Source: Caldithrix sp. RBG_13_44_9 (GTDB lineage Bacteria > Calditrichota > Calditrichia > RBG-13-44-9). Taken from it: 5,780 nucleotides of DNA. Position numbers and translations under genes: made by a program. Where the stretch lies: positions 36,695 to 42,474 of the forward strand of contig MESS01000055.1 in assembly GCA_001771055.1 (NCBI GenBank), read 5' to 3'. Below, in pieces: positions 1 through 5,780 of this stretch. Under the pieces are notes generated by a model. The model was not told the origin of the DNA. It saw only the letters and a program-made list of their open reading frames with translations, and did not search any database. Each line of letters opens with the position of its first letter. The stretch's first letter is position 1.

Positions 1-1
1 A

Positions 2-1306
2 GCCCTTCAGATATTTTCCGCGGCAGTAGATACGGTAAAACCCGAAAATTTGATACAGCGAAAAATTCTCCGGAAGAATGATATCATCAAGATTGGAGGA
101 TCCAGTTGGGATTTAGATAAATATCGCCATATTTATGTAATCGGGGCCGGCAAAGCCGCTGCTTACCTGGCCCGGGAAATGGAGAATATTTTAGGTGACC
201 GGCTTTTTTATGGACAGGTAACGGTAAAATATGGACACGCCATACCTTGCCGCAGAGTGAGGGTGGTGGAAGCCGGCCATCCCCTGCTGGATGAAAATGG
301 TTTAGAAGCCACTGCCCAGATTCTCCAGCTGGTAAAAACTGCCGGCTCACAGGACCTGGTATTTTGTCTGCTTTCAGGAGGCGGATCTGCCCTGCTGGAA
401 AAGTTGCCGGAAGGTATTTCTTTGACCGATCTTCGGAAAACCAACCATATGCTACTGAGTTGCGGGGCAGATATTACGGAAATGAACAGCGTCCGTAAAC
501 ATCTCTCCCTGGTTAAAGGAGGCCAGCTGGCTCGGGCTATTGCGCCAGCTTCCTGCGTCAATCTGATTTTATCTGATGTGATTGGCGATACCCTGGATTC
601 AATCGCTTCCGGTCCTACGGTTGCCGATTTATCGACTTTTGAGACGGCCTGGCAAGTTTTGGAAAAATATCAGCTGGTCGAAAAATTACCTGCCGCTGTC
701 CAACTATATTTGCAGCAGGGATTGCGGGGAAAAATACCGGAGACCTTGAAGCCAGCCGATCCGGTATTTGAGAAAGTTCAAATTATAATAATCGGGAATA
801 ATTGGGAAGCATTAGAAGTGGCACAGGCAACGGCCAGAGCTTGCGGATTTAATACTCTCATCCTTACTTCCCGGCTTCAGGGTGAGGCACGGGAAGTGGC
901 GAAGGTGCTGGCAGCAGTGGTGAAGGAGATCATTTTAAATAATATCCCGCTGCTTAGACCAGCCTGCTTACTGTTGGGCGGAGAGACTACGGTTACCCTG
1001 AGTGGATCTGGAAAAGGAGGCCGCAACCAGGAGTTGGTATTAGCGGCTCTTCTGGCCATGCAGGATGTTCAGTCGGATTATCTGATCATGAGCTGCGGGA
1101 CCGATGGGACGGATGGACCAACGGATGCGGCCGGCGGAATGATCTTCCCGGAAATCTGGACCAGTGCCCAACAGAAAAATCTGAACGCCCGTGCTTTTTT
1201 ACAAAACAATGATGCCTATCATTTTTTAGAGCAAACTGGCGGACTGATCAAAACCGGTCCCACCGGAACAAATGTGATGGATATACTGCTGGCACTTGTG
1301 CCTTGA
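2..1306 (+). CDS. gckA: glycerate 2-kinase (GckA/MOFRL family), 5' end cut by window edge
   Basis: Phosphorylates D-glycerate with ATP to 2-phosphoglycerate in the cytosol, feeding glycolysis (class II glycerate kinase; N-terminal DUF4147 domain plus C-terminal MOFRL domain). Family landmarks appear in order, counting from the first complete codon: GAGKAA (48-53, containing the conserved Lys), LSGGGSALLE (124-133), SVRKHLSLVKGGQLA (163-177), LSDVIGDTLDSIASGPT (190-206), then in the MOFRL part GGETTVTLSG (326-335), GKGGRNQEL (337-345), CGTDGTDGPTDAAGG (365-379), NNDAYHFL (402-409) and GPTGTNVMDI (419-428). A TTG at 50-52 could be read as a start, but the 16 codons before it are open and read ALQIFSAAVDTVKPEN, matching the usual N-terminal helix of the family. 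The true start therefore lies just before the window, probably around ten residues missing. The 434 visible residues match the usual family length. No frameshift and no missing key motif. The gene symbol gckA versus garK/ttuD is a naming choice; the family call is firm. Confidence 0.95.
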   Translation, partial: ALQIFSAAVDTVKPENLIQRKILRKNDIIKIGGSSWDLDKYRHIYVIGAGKAAAYLAREMENILGDRLFYGQVTVKYGHAIPCRRVRVVEAGHPLLDENGLEATAQILQLVKTAGSQDLVFCLLSGGGSALLEKLPEGISLTDLRKTNHMLLSCGADITEMNSVRKHLSLVKGGQLARAIAPASCVNLILSDVIGDTLDSIASGPTVADLSTFETAWQVLEKYQLVEKLPAAVQLYLQQGLRGKIPETLKPADPVFEKVQIIIIGNNWEALEVAQATARACGFNTLILTSRLQGEAREVAKVLAAVVKEIILNNIPLLRPACLLLGGETTVTLSGSGKGGRNQELVLAALLAMQDVQSDYLIMSCGTDGTDGPTDAAGGMIFPEIWTSAQQKNLNARAFLQNNDAYHFLEQTGGLIKTGPTGTNVMDILLALVP

Positions 1307-1425
1307 AATACCCTCTTGATATTTCCTTTCTTTTGTGTTGCATATTCCTTGGAGGTAGAACTCTGATTCCCTGAATAAGTTGTTCTGAAATTATCCTGCA
1401 ATTCCAAGAAAATCCTGTTCGATAA

Positions 1426-1456
1426 TTGATTTCTTTCCTCTGGCGAAAAATAAAAT
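1426..1456 (+). promoter_or_regulatory. possible sigma-70-like promoter upstream of mtnA
   Basis: TTGATT (1426-1431) resembles a -35 box and TAAAAT (1451-1456) matches five of six bases of a -10 box, but the spacer is 19 bases, longer than the preferred 17. A second option, TTGAAA at 1460-1465, has only the poor TAACTT (1483-1488) at the correct distance. The region is AT-rich, so chance matches are likely. If the host belongs to Bacteroidota the promoter consensus would be different. Confidence 0.2.
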
Positions 1457-1504
1457 ATCTTGAAATTTATATCGCATTATCCTAACTTTTCAGGCTATTG
1501 TAAC

Positions 1505-1508
1505 AGGA
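1505..1508 (+). promoter_or_regulatory. weak ribosome binding site of mtnA
   Basis: AGGA lies 8 bases before the ATG at 1517. It supports this start, which also gives the normal MtnA N-terminus, but it is a much weaker match than the site in front of the next gene. Confidence 0.45.
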
Positions 1509-1516
1509 TTATCTGA

Positions 1517-2584
1517 ATGATAAAAAGTGTTGAATGGACTGGAAAATCGCTCCGGATAATTGACCAGACTGAAATTCCCCGCCAGCTAGTCTACCGAGAA
1601 TTGACTACCATCGAAGAAGTTTTTGAGGCCATCCAAAAATTGAAGGTTCGTGGAGCCCCCGCTATAGGAATTGCCGCTGCTTTTGGATTATACCTGGGAA
1701 TGAAAAATGGTGATTACCAGGATAAGGCGGATTTTTTATTACAGGCTCACTCCCGCTCGGATTATCTGGCCAAGGCCAGACCAACGGCTGTGAATCTAAA
1801 ATGGGCGTTAGGGATTCTTCTTGATAAGATTTCCGGGCAGCCGGAAAAACCGGCTCAACTCATCGATCGGTTGTTGGAATTATCGCTCATTTTATTGAAG
1901 GATGACCAGGAACGTTGTAATAAAATTGGCAGTCATGGTTCGCACCTCATCCATAATGGCATGGTGATTCTGACGCATTGCAACACTGGAGCGCTGGCCA
2001 CTGCCGGCATCGGCACCGCCCTGGGAATTTTACACACTGCCCGGCAAATGAGCAAAAATTTCGAAGTGATGGTAGATGAAACCCGCCCTTTGCTCCAGGG
2101 AGCCCGATTAACGATGTGGGAATTGCAACAGCTAGGAATTCCTTCCACCCTTATTACTGATAATATGGCGGCCTATGCCATGCAATTGAATAAAATCGAT
2201 CTGGTTTTGGTGGGAGCAGACCGGATCACTGCTAATGGTGATGTGGCTAATAAGATCGGTACTTACAATCTGGCAGTGATTTCCCGCTTTCATGGTGTAC
2301 CATTTTATGTGGCGGCACCGCTCTCTTCCTTTGATCTGAATCTGACTGATGGCAATCAGATTCCAGTGGAAGAGCGGGCGAGGGAAGAAATCACTCATAT
2401 CTGGCAGAAACTCAGTATCACCATTCCTGAAGCGCAGTGCTGGAATCCGGCCTTTGATATCACTCCGGCCGATCTGATTACCGGCATCGTTACCGACCGG
2501 GGAATTTTAAATCCACCTTTTAACGATTCCATTAAACGTTTAAATTTTAAGAAATATCAAACTCAGGAGGTATTAAGTCTATGA
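1517..2584 (+). CDS. mtnA: S-methyl-5-thioribose-1-phosphate isomerase
   Basis: Converts methylthioribose 1-phosphate to methylthioribulose 1-phosphate, a step in recycling the methylthioadenosine by-product back to methionine; it belongs to the eIF-2B alpha/beta/delta-like fold family and is cytosolic. At 355 residues it has the normal length. Hallmarks in order: RGAPAIGIAAAFGL (45-58), RPTAVNLKWAL (88-98), ILTHCNTGALATAG (151-164) with the catalytic Cys155, VDETRPLLQGARLTMWEL (186-203), ITDNMAAY (213-220), VGADRITANGDVANKIGTY (232-250) with the catalytic Asp235, AAPLSSFD (266-273), IPVEERA (282-288) and TGIVTDRGI (322-330). The ETRP motif and both catalytic residues favour true MtnA over eIF2B-type regulatory subunits or archaeal ribose-1,5-bisphosphate isomerase. 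Members of this family can also isomerise 5-deoxyribose 1-phosphate, so a role in that salvage shunt is possible. The stop overlaps the start of the downstream lipoprotein gene by four bases. No other methionine-salvage gene (mtnP, mtnB, mtnC, mtnD) is visible. Confidence 0.96.
   Translation: MIKSVEWTGKSLRIIDQTEIPRQLVYRELTTIEEVFEAIQKLKVRGAPAIGIAAAFGLYLGMKNGDYQDKADFLLQAHSRSDYLAKARPTAVNLKWALGILLDKISGQPEKPAQLIDRLLELSLILLKDDQERCNKIGSHGSHLIHNGMVILTHCNTGALATAGIGTALGILHTARQMSKNFEVMVDETRPLLQGARLTMWELQQLGIPSTLITDNMAAYAMQLNKIDLVLVGADRITANGDVANKIGTYNLAVISRFHGVPFYVAAPLSSFDLNLTDGNQIPVEERAREEITHIWQKLSITIPEAQCWNPAFDITPADLITGIVTDRGILNPPFNDSIKRLNFKKYQTQEVLSL
2565..2570 (+). promoter_or_regulatory. strong ribosome binding site inside the mtnA 3' end
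   Basis: AGGAGG, a full Shine-Dalgarno core, lies 10 bases before the ATG at 2581 and within the last codons of mtnA. It fixes the lipoprotein start and, with the ATGA stop/start overlap at 2581-2584, indicates translational coupling, with an independent strong initiation site for the second gene. Confidence 0.85.
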
Positions 2585-3699
2585 AAAAGCTGGTTGTTGT
2601 CTTAGGAATAATGGTACTTTTTGCTATTATCATTCTGTCTAGCTGTCGACCACCGGAATTGGAAGGGGTAGTAATTAACATGAACCAGGGATTGTATGAC
2701 AAGGCTTATGACCTGGCCAAAGAAGCGGTTCAAAAGTATCCCACTAATGCGGAAGCCTGGTATCTTTTGGGAGACCTGCATGCCAGACATAACAAATTTG
2801 CCGAGATGAGCGAAGCCTTCGACAAAAGCTTGGCTATCGGCCCAAATTTCAAGCCCCAGATTGACCAGGAACGGGGCAAGTATTTTGCAGAAAATTATAA
2901 TGATGCGTTGAAGAGCTTTTATGTTCCTGCCCGAACTGAAACCGATTCTGTCAAGAAAAAAGAGCTCTTTAAAAAAGCGGCTGAAAAGTTTTTATTTGCC
3001 CATCTTTCCATGCCGAACCGGATGGAACCGTTGGCTCCTATGTCGGTCTCTTTTTTAGAATACGGGGATACCGCCACTGCCGAGAAATATATTCTTAAAG
3101 CCATTGATATGAATCCGAAAAATGATACCCTGATTGTCCAGGTGGGTGATTTTTATTACCGGACCAATCAGGAGGAGAAGGCCAAACAGATGTACGAGAA
3201 GGCCCTTATGACTAATCCTAACAATGCCGATGCTTATCTGGCCCTGGGTGAAATTTATACGAAGCGGCAGGACTGGGATAAGGCCATGGAAATGTTTCTA
3301 AAGGCCATGGAATTGCAGCCAAACAATCCGGCCATTCCCAATAATGTGGGTATCATTTTATACAACAATGAGAAATTCGAAGAAGCAATGCCTTATATGA
3401 AGAAAACCATTGAACTTGAAGCGGATAATCAGAACGCCTTTGAGGTTTTAAGTTTGTGTTATATGCAGGCAGCTCAAAAGAATAATGAAAAATTCAGTGA
3501 AACCGAAAAACCCGAATTTCAACAGATGGCCATGAAATTCTATGATGAGGCTCTGCCCTTTCTGCAGGATGCAGTAATCAAATTTCCGGATTCGTCCTTA
3601 CTGCACAATAATCTGGGTGTCTGTTATGCCCAAAAAGGAATGGTTGATAAAGCTAAGGAAGAATTTGAGAAGCAAAAGCAGTTAGAGGGAACTCCCTGA
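2581..3699 (+). CDS. TPR-repeat lipoprotein
   Basis: A 372-residue exported protein built of tetratricopeptide repeats. The N-terminus has the positive MKK, a hydrophobic stretch (4-19) and a good lipobox LSSC (19-22), so Cys22 should be lipidated after signal peptidase II cleavage. Arg at +2 gives no inner-membrane retention signal, so outer-membrane anchoring facing the periplasm is likely. TPR-like units are visible at about 25-55, 56-89, 152-180, 182-214, 216-248, 250-282 and 338-370, with classic W/Y..LG..Y and A...Y.KAL..P patterns (for example YEKALMTNPNNADAYLALG, 205-223). The segment 90-150 is a less regular helical region, and 298-325 is a charged insertion between repeats. TPR lipoproteins usually scaffold protein complexes of the envelope; the partner cannot be told from the sequence. 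The gene is coupled to mtnA and ends 23 bases before a strong terminator, so it closes the operon. The family is too generic for a gene name. Confidence 0.9.
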   Translation: MKKLVVVLGIMVLFAIIILSSCRPPELEGVVINMNQGLYDKAYDLAKEAVQKYPTNAEAWYLLGDLHARHNKFAEMSEAFDKSLAIGPNFKPQIDQERGKYFAENYNDALKSFYVPARTETDSVKKKELFKKAAEKFLFAHLSMPNRMEPLAPMSVSFLEYGDTATAEKYILKAIDMNPKNDTLIVQVGDFYYRTNQEEKAKQMYEKALMTNPNNADAYLALGEIYTKRQDWDKAMEMFLKAMELQPNNPAIPNNVGIILYNNEKFEEAMPYMKKTIELEADNQNAFEVLSLCYMQAAQKNNEKFSETEKPEFQQMAMKFYDEALPFLQDAVIKFPDSSLLHNNLGVCYAQKGMVDKAKEEFEKQKQLEGTP

Positions 3700-3722
3700 T
3701 CTGACACATCGGGAAAATTTCT

Positions 3723-3756
3723 AGGCCGGATCCCTATAGGGATCCGGCCTTTTTTT
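3723..3756 (+). terminator. rho-independent terminator of the mtnA-TPR lipoprotein operon
   Basis: A perfect 12-base-pair stem, AGGCCGGATCCC (3723-3734) with GGGATCCGGCCT (3739-3750), encloses a TATA tetraloop, and the run of seven T at 3750-3756 follows directly. It starts 23 bases after the lipoprotein stop. Because the loop is itself self-complementary, the whole 28 bases form one perfect palindrome, so a hairpin also forms in minus-strand RNA. On that strand it is followed only by AGAAATTTTCC, a poor T tract, so termination of the convergent MEMO transcript here would be weaker. Confidence 0.95.
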
Positions 3757-3823
3757 ATGTTAGGTAGAAATGCAGATGTTGTTAACGGCTGGCGGAAAGC
3801 AGGAATATTTTTATCAGACTTGA

Positions 3824-4930
3824 CTAACGGTAACCGATCGATACATATCCTACCCAATGGCGGATATTTGCCGGGGCAGTAATTCCCATTTTCAGGTCTT
3901 CCACAGGCAGGGGAGATTTACTGATGCTAGTAGAGTAGCGCAGCATGGTGCCTGATAATTGTTCTGTCGAGGTCATATTCTCCAGGTAGTAGGCAGTTAG
4001 AAGACCAAAGGGGATTGAATAACGGCCGCACCAGGTCCAGGCGTATTCTTTATAATCCTGGTGACTTACGGTATATTCAAAGAATCGGCGGATGCGCTGG
4101 GGATCCAAATAATCGATCAGGCACTCACTGATAATATTCATGTCATAGTCTACGGCCGATTGATATCCGCTGCTGTCTGCTCCGAAGGGGGCATAATTTT
4201 TTTCTCCCCAGTCCTGATCGCCGTAATGAACTGCGTCATTGGAAATGGCAAAAGAAAAATCATTACCCCAGCTGAGTTGATGTTCCTGTGATATCTTTTT
4301 AAAGGCCTGGGCTAGCGCTTGAGAAATGCCTTCCATACGATCAAAGTTCATATAGGGAACCAATATGGAGATTATCTGGACAGTGGGCTGATAGTATTGT
4401 AAAAACGGCAGGAGTGCTTCAACCGAATGTTCTGCCTGCTGCAGGCTGTCACTGATTTGATAGAAATCAGGCGGCAATTCAGCCATTACTTCTTCCCGCA
4501 AAGGAGAAGGGTATATCGGACCGTAAGATCCCTGCCAGTACTGAAAAGAGTCAAATACGATTTTATCTTCAATCTTGAATTGTTTCGCCTTATGTGCTAC
4601 CCCGAAAAGAATAACCAGCGGAGTTCGCAGATTCTCCAATACGTAAGGATACATCTCCGCGGCATAACTGTAGTCATCATGCGGACAGATAACCAGCCGC
4701 CAGTTTTTACTGGAATCCATCCGATTTAAATAAAATATATTCTGTCTTTCCTGTTGACTGGTTTTATTGATTCGTATCATTATTGAATCCATCTGCCGGG
4801 CGGTGTGGGCAAATCCCACAGTATCCACCGGCACCCTGAAATAACTGCCTTTTTCGGTTATTTCCGGTGAGGGCTGGCAGAACAGGAACGGGAGAAATAA
4901 AACGGACCATAAATATTTTGTTCTTAACAT
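3824..4930 (-). CDS. exported MEMO-family protein (AmmeMemoRadiSam protein B-like)
   Basis: A 368-residue member of the MEMO family (MEMO1/AmmeMemoRadiSam protein B), which shares the fold of class III extradiol (LigB-type) dioxygenases and binds a metal ion. Motifs in order: CPHDDYSYA (82-90, His84), FGVAH (109-113, His113), AEHSVEALLPFLQYY (166-180), ISNDAVHYGD (229-238, His235) and WCGRYSI (300-306, Cys301). These correspond to His49, His81, the EHSIE-type motif, His192 and Cys244 of human MEMO1, so the metal site looks complete. The biochemical reaction in bacteria is not established. Unusually, it starts with MLRTKYLWSVLFLPFLFC, a signal peptide with Cys18. The residue before the cysteine is Phe, a poor lipobox, so it may be a lipoprotein with relaxed specificity or be cut by signal peptidase I. 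The ATG has a modest upstream TGGGA (4936-4940). It lies 48 bases downstream of the nuclease gene on the same strand, so probably the same transcript. No AMMECR1 or radical-SAM partner is in view. Confidence 0.85.
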   Translation of the reverse strand: MLRTKYLWSVLFLPFLFCQPSPEITEKGSYFRVPVDTVGFAHTARQMDSIMIRINKTSQQERQNIFYLNRMDSSKNWRLVICPHDDYSYAAEMYPYVLENLRTPLVILFGVAHKAKQFKIEDKIVFDSFQYWQGSYGPIYPSPLREEVMAELPPDFYQISDSLQQAEHSVEALLPFLQYYQPTVQIISILVPYMNFDRMEGISQALAQAFKKISQEHQLSWGNDFSFAISNDAVHYGDQDWGEKNYAPFGADSSGYQSAVDYDMNIISECLIDYLDPQRIRRFFEYTVSHQDYKEYAWTWCGRYSIPFGLLTAYYLENMTSTEQLSGTMLRYSTSISKSPLPVEDLKMGITAPANIRHWVGYVSIGYR

Positions 4931-4978
4931 ATTTTTCCCATCTTGTATAAAGCTTGGATTTCCTGAAAAGACATAGTC

Positions 4979-5780
4979 TTACCGAGAGAAAATTGTTCTT
5001 TCATATTTGAACAGTTTGTCCAGCAATGAACCAATTTCACTTCTGATGCTTTCAATTTCTAATAAATTATATTCGCGTTTCACCATTTTCTGTGGTTCCA
5101 GGAAGTACAGGGATACCGGATAGGTTTTCTGTTCAGGGTATAATCCTGCTAACAGCAGGGCATAAGCCCGGATTTGAAATTCATATTTTTTGGCGAGGCT
5201 GGCAACTTCTGAAAATTTAATTCTATTCGATTTAAAATCCACCACCTCCCAGCGGCCGCTGGCATTCTTGAACAGCAGATCGAAAATGCCCTGTAAAATA
5301 TAGGGATCCATCCGCATGCTGACAGCATATTCACTGTAGACCCAGGTGGTATCAATTTTTTTGGCCAGGTCAGATTGCCGAAAAGCATCAATTATTTTTT
5401 GGAGTTTGGTTTTATAGCGGTCAAGCTGCCGGGTATCAGGCGGAAATTGGGTGATCAGTTGTTTAATTTTTTGTTGATCTTCCCGCGGACTTCTAAGATA
5501 AAAATGCTCCAACATTTTATGAACCAGCGAACCCCAAGCCTGTCCCCCTGGTTCATCAATATGTTGCTCGGTGAATTCACTTTGAAAATCATTCAGGTAA
5601 AAATGGGTGTAATATCTGTCCGGATCTTCCCTGAAAATCATCAACTGGGTCACCGAAAATCTCTGATTGCCGGGTCTGTCACCAGTAACAATTGAATAAC
5701 GGAATTCCTCCTGACTGACAGCTGGAATATTACCAGTATCGGCGGCAGGAGGAGTTTTTGCTTCACCAGAGGGCAAACCT
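4979..5780 (-). CDS. C-terminal PD-(D/E)XK nuclease region of an AddA/RecB-type helicase-nuclease, 5' end cut
   Basis: This reading frame runs off the window end; a TTG at 5774-5776 could be taken as a start, but the codon before it is also open and the leading Pro/Ala/Gly-rich stretch looks like an interdomain linker. Numbering from that TTG: RFSVTQLMIFREDPDRYYTH (39-58) matches the entry helix of RecB-family nucleases; WGSLVHKMLEHF (81-92) carries the GxxxH motif (His86); Glu149 lies in YSEYAV; LQGIFDLLF (161-169) gives Asp166; WEVVDFKS (176-183) gives the D-x-K pair Asp180 and Lys182; YEFQIRAYALLL (198-209) gives the Q-x3-Y motif. The domain therefore looks catalytically intact and should cut DNA with a divalent metal. 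There is no cysteine in the visible part, and Asp replaces the usual Cys of the CPxxY entry motif, so it lacks the iron-sulfur cluster of AddB, AdnB or Cas4. That favours an AddA-like UvrD helicase with a C-terminal nuclease, acting in double-strand-break repair. The helicase itself is outside the window, so a stand-alone nuclease cannot be excluded. Confidence 0.82.
   Translation of the reverse strand, partial: GLPSGEAKTPPAADTGNIPAVSQEEFRYSIVTGDRPGNQRFSVTQLMIFREDPDRYYTHFYLNDFQSEFTEQHIDEPGGQAWGSLVHKMLEHFYLRSPREDQQKIKQLITQFPPDTRQLDRYKTKLQKIIDAFRQSDLAKKIDTTWVYSEYAVSMRMDPYILQGIFDLLFKNASGRWEVVDFKSNRIKFSEVASLAKKYEFQIRAYALLLAGLYPEQKTYPVSLYFLEPQKMVKREYNLLEIESIRSEIGSLLDKLFKYERTIFSR

Larger units (their letters stand above)
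1307..1516. other. intergenic region between glycerate kinase gene and mtnA
   Basis: This 210-base AT-rich gap has no convincing coding potential on either strand. Just after the glycerate kinase stop there is a short AT-rich inverted repeat (GAAATA 1305-1310 with TATTTC 1320-1325, 9-base loop) followed by a pyrimidine-rich stretch (1326-1335). It is too weak to be called a terminator. Because mtnA in some bacteria is controlled by SAM-sensing riboswitches, I looked for such a fold and saw none. The gap length suggests mtnA starts its own transcript rather than being tightly coupled to the kinase gene; that is inference. Confidence 0.6.

Noticed and set aside
50..52. TTG as the start of the glycerate kinase gene.
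   Set aside because: The frame stays open to the window edge and the upstream residues match the family N-terminus, so this TTG is an internal leucine codon.
208..561. Minus-strand open frame opposite the glycerate kinase gene.
   Set aside because: Its translation is rich in Ser, Pro and Arg without domain features, as expected of antisense reading of a real gene.
1305..1335. Small inverted repeat GAAATA/TATTTC followed by a pyrimidine-rich stretch after the glycerate kinase stop.
   Set aside because: Six AT-rich base pairs with a 9-base loop and an interrupted T tract are too weak for an intrinsic terminator.
1338..1408. Imperfect repeat of TGCA(T)ATTCC and a six-base complementary pair CTTGGA/TCCAAG, possibly a riboswitch-like fold before mtnA.
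   Set aside because: The pairs do not nest into a stable structure and no SAM-riboswitch core motif is visible.
4061..4729. Two plus-strand open frames (4061-4291 and 4427-4729) opposite the MEMO gene.
   Set aside because: They lie wholly inside a well-supported gene on the other strand, and their translations show no recognisable family motifs.
4924..4974. A 16-codon minus-strand reading frame (MSFQEIQALYKMGKIC) bridging the nuclease stop and the MEMO start, overlapping the MEMO ATG out of frame.
   Set aside because: It could be a coupling leader peptide, but it has no good Shine-Dalgarno site and is short enough to occur by chance; conservation in relatives would be needed to believe it.
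5774..5776. TTG (minus strand) as the start of the nuclease gene.
   Set aside because: The frame is open past it to the window edge and the local sequence looks like a linker, so the gene most likely begins outside the window.

Overview
The window carries five protein genes, two of them cut by the window edges, and looks like ordinary chromosomal sequence of a Gram-negative bacterium. Evidence for a diderm host is a TPR lipoprotein with a clear lipobox and a second exported, possibly lipidated protein. Base composition is moderate and fairly even, with no obvious transferred island. A member of the FCB-type lineages (Bacteroidota, Calditrichota, KSB1 and similar candidate phyla) would fit, but this is a guess from gene style and cannot be proved from 5.8 kb.

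Layout: (1) Bases 2-1306, plus strand, hold nearly all of a glycerate 2-kinase of the GckA/MOFRL family; only the first few codons lie outside the window. (2) A 210-base gap (1307-1516) follows, with at most a weak promoter. (3) Bases 1517-2584, plus strand, encode MtnA, methylthioribose-1-phosphate isomerase of methionine salvage. (4) Bases 2581-3699, plus strand, encode a TPR lipoprotein whose ATG overlaps the mtnA stop (ATGA) behind a strong Shine-Dalgarno site, so the two are co-translated. (5) A textbook intrinsic terminator (3723-3756) closes this operon. (6) From the other end, two minus-strand genes converge on it: the C-terminal part of a RecB/AddA-type PD-(D/E)XK nuclease domain (4979-5780, running off the window), then, 48 bases downstream, a MEMO-family protein (3824-4930) that unusually begins with a signal peptide.

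Functionally, the plus-strand genes combine central carbon metabolism (glycerate to 2-phosphoglycerate), sulfur-nucleoside salvage and an envelope scaffold protein; the minus-strand pair joins DNA-end processing with an exported metal-site protein. I see no pathway uniting them. There are no RNA genes, CRISPR arrays, insertion sequences or attachment sites. I do not see a convincing undescribed system. The best lead is the exported MEMO homologue with all its predicted metal ligands intact, away from its usual AMMECR1 and radical-SAM partners within the visible region.
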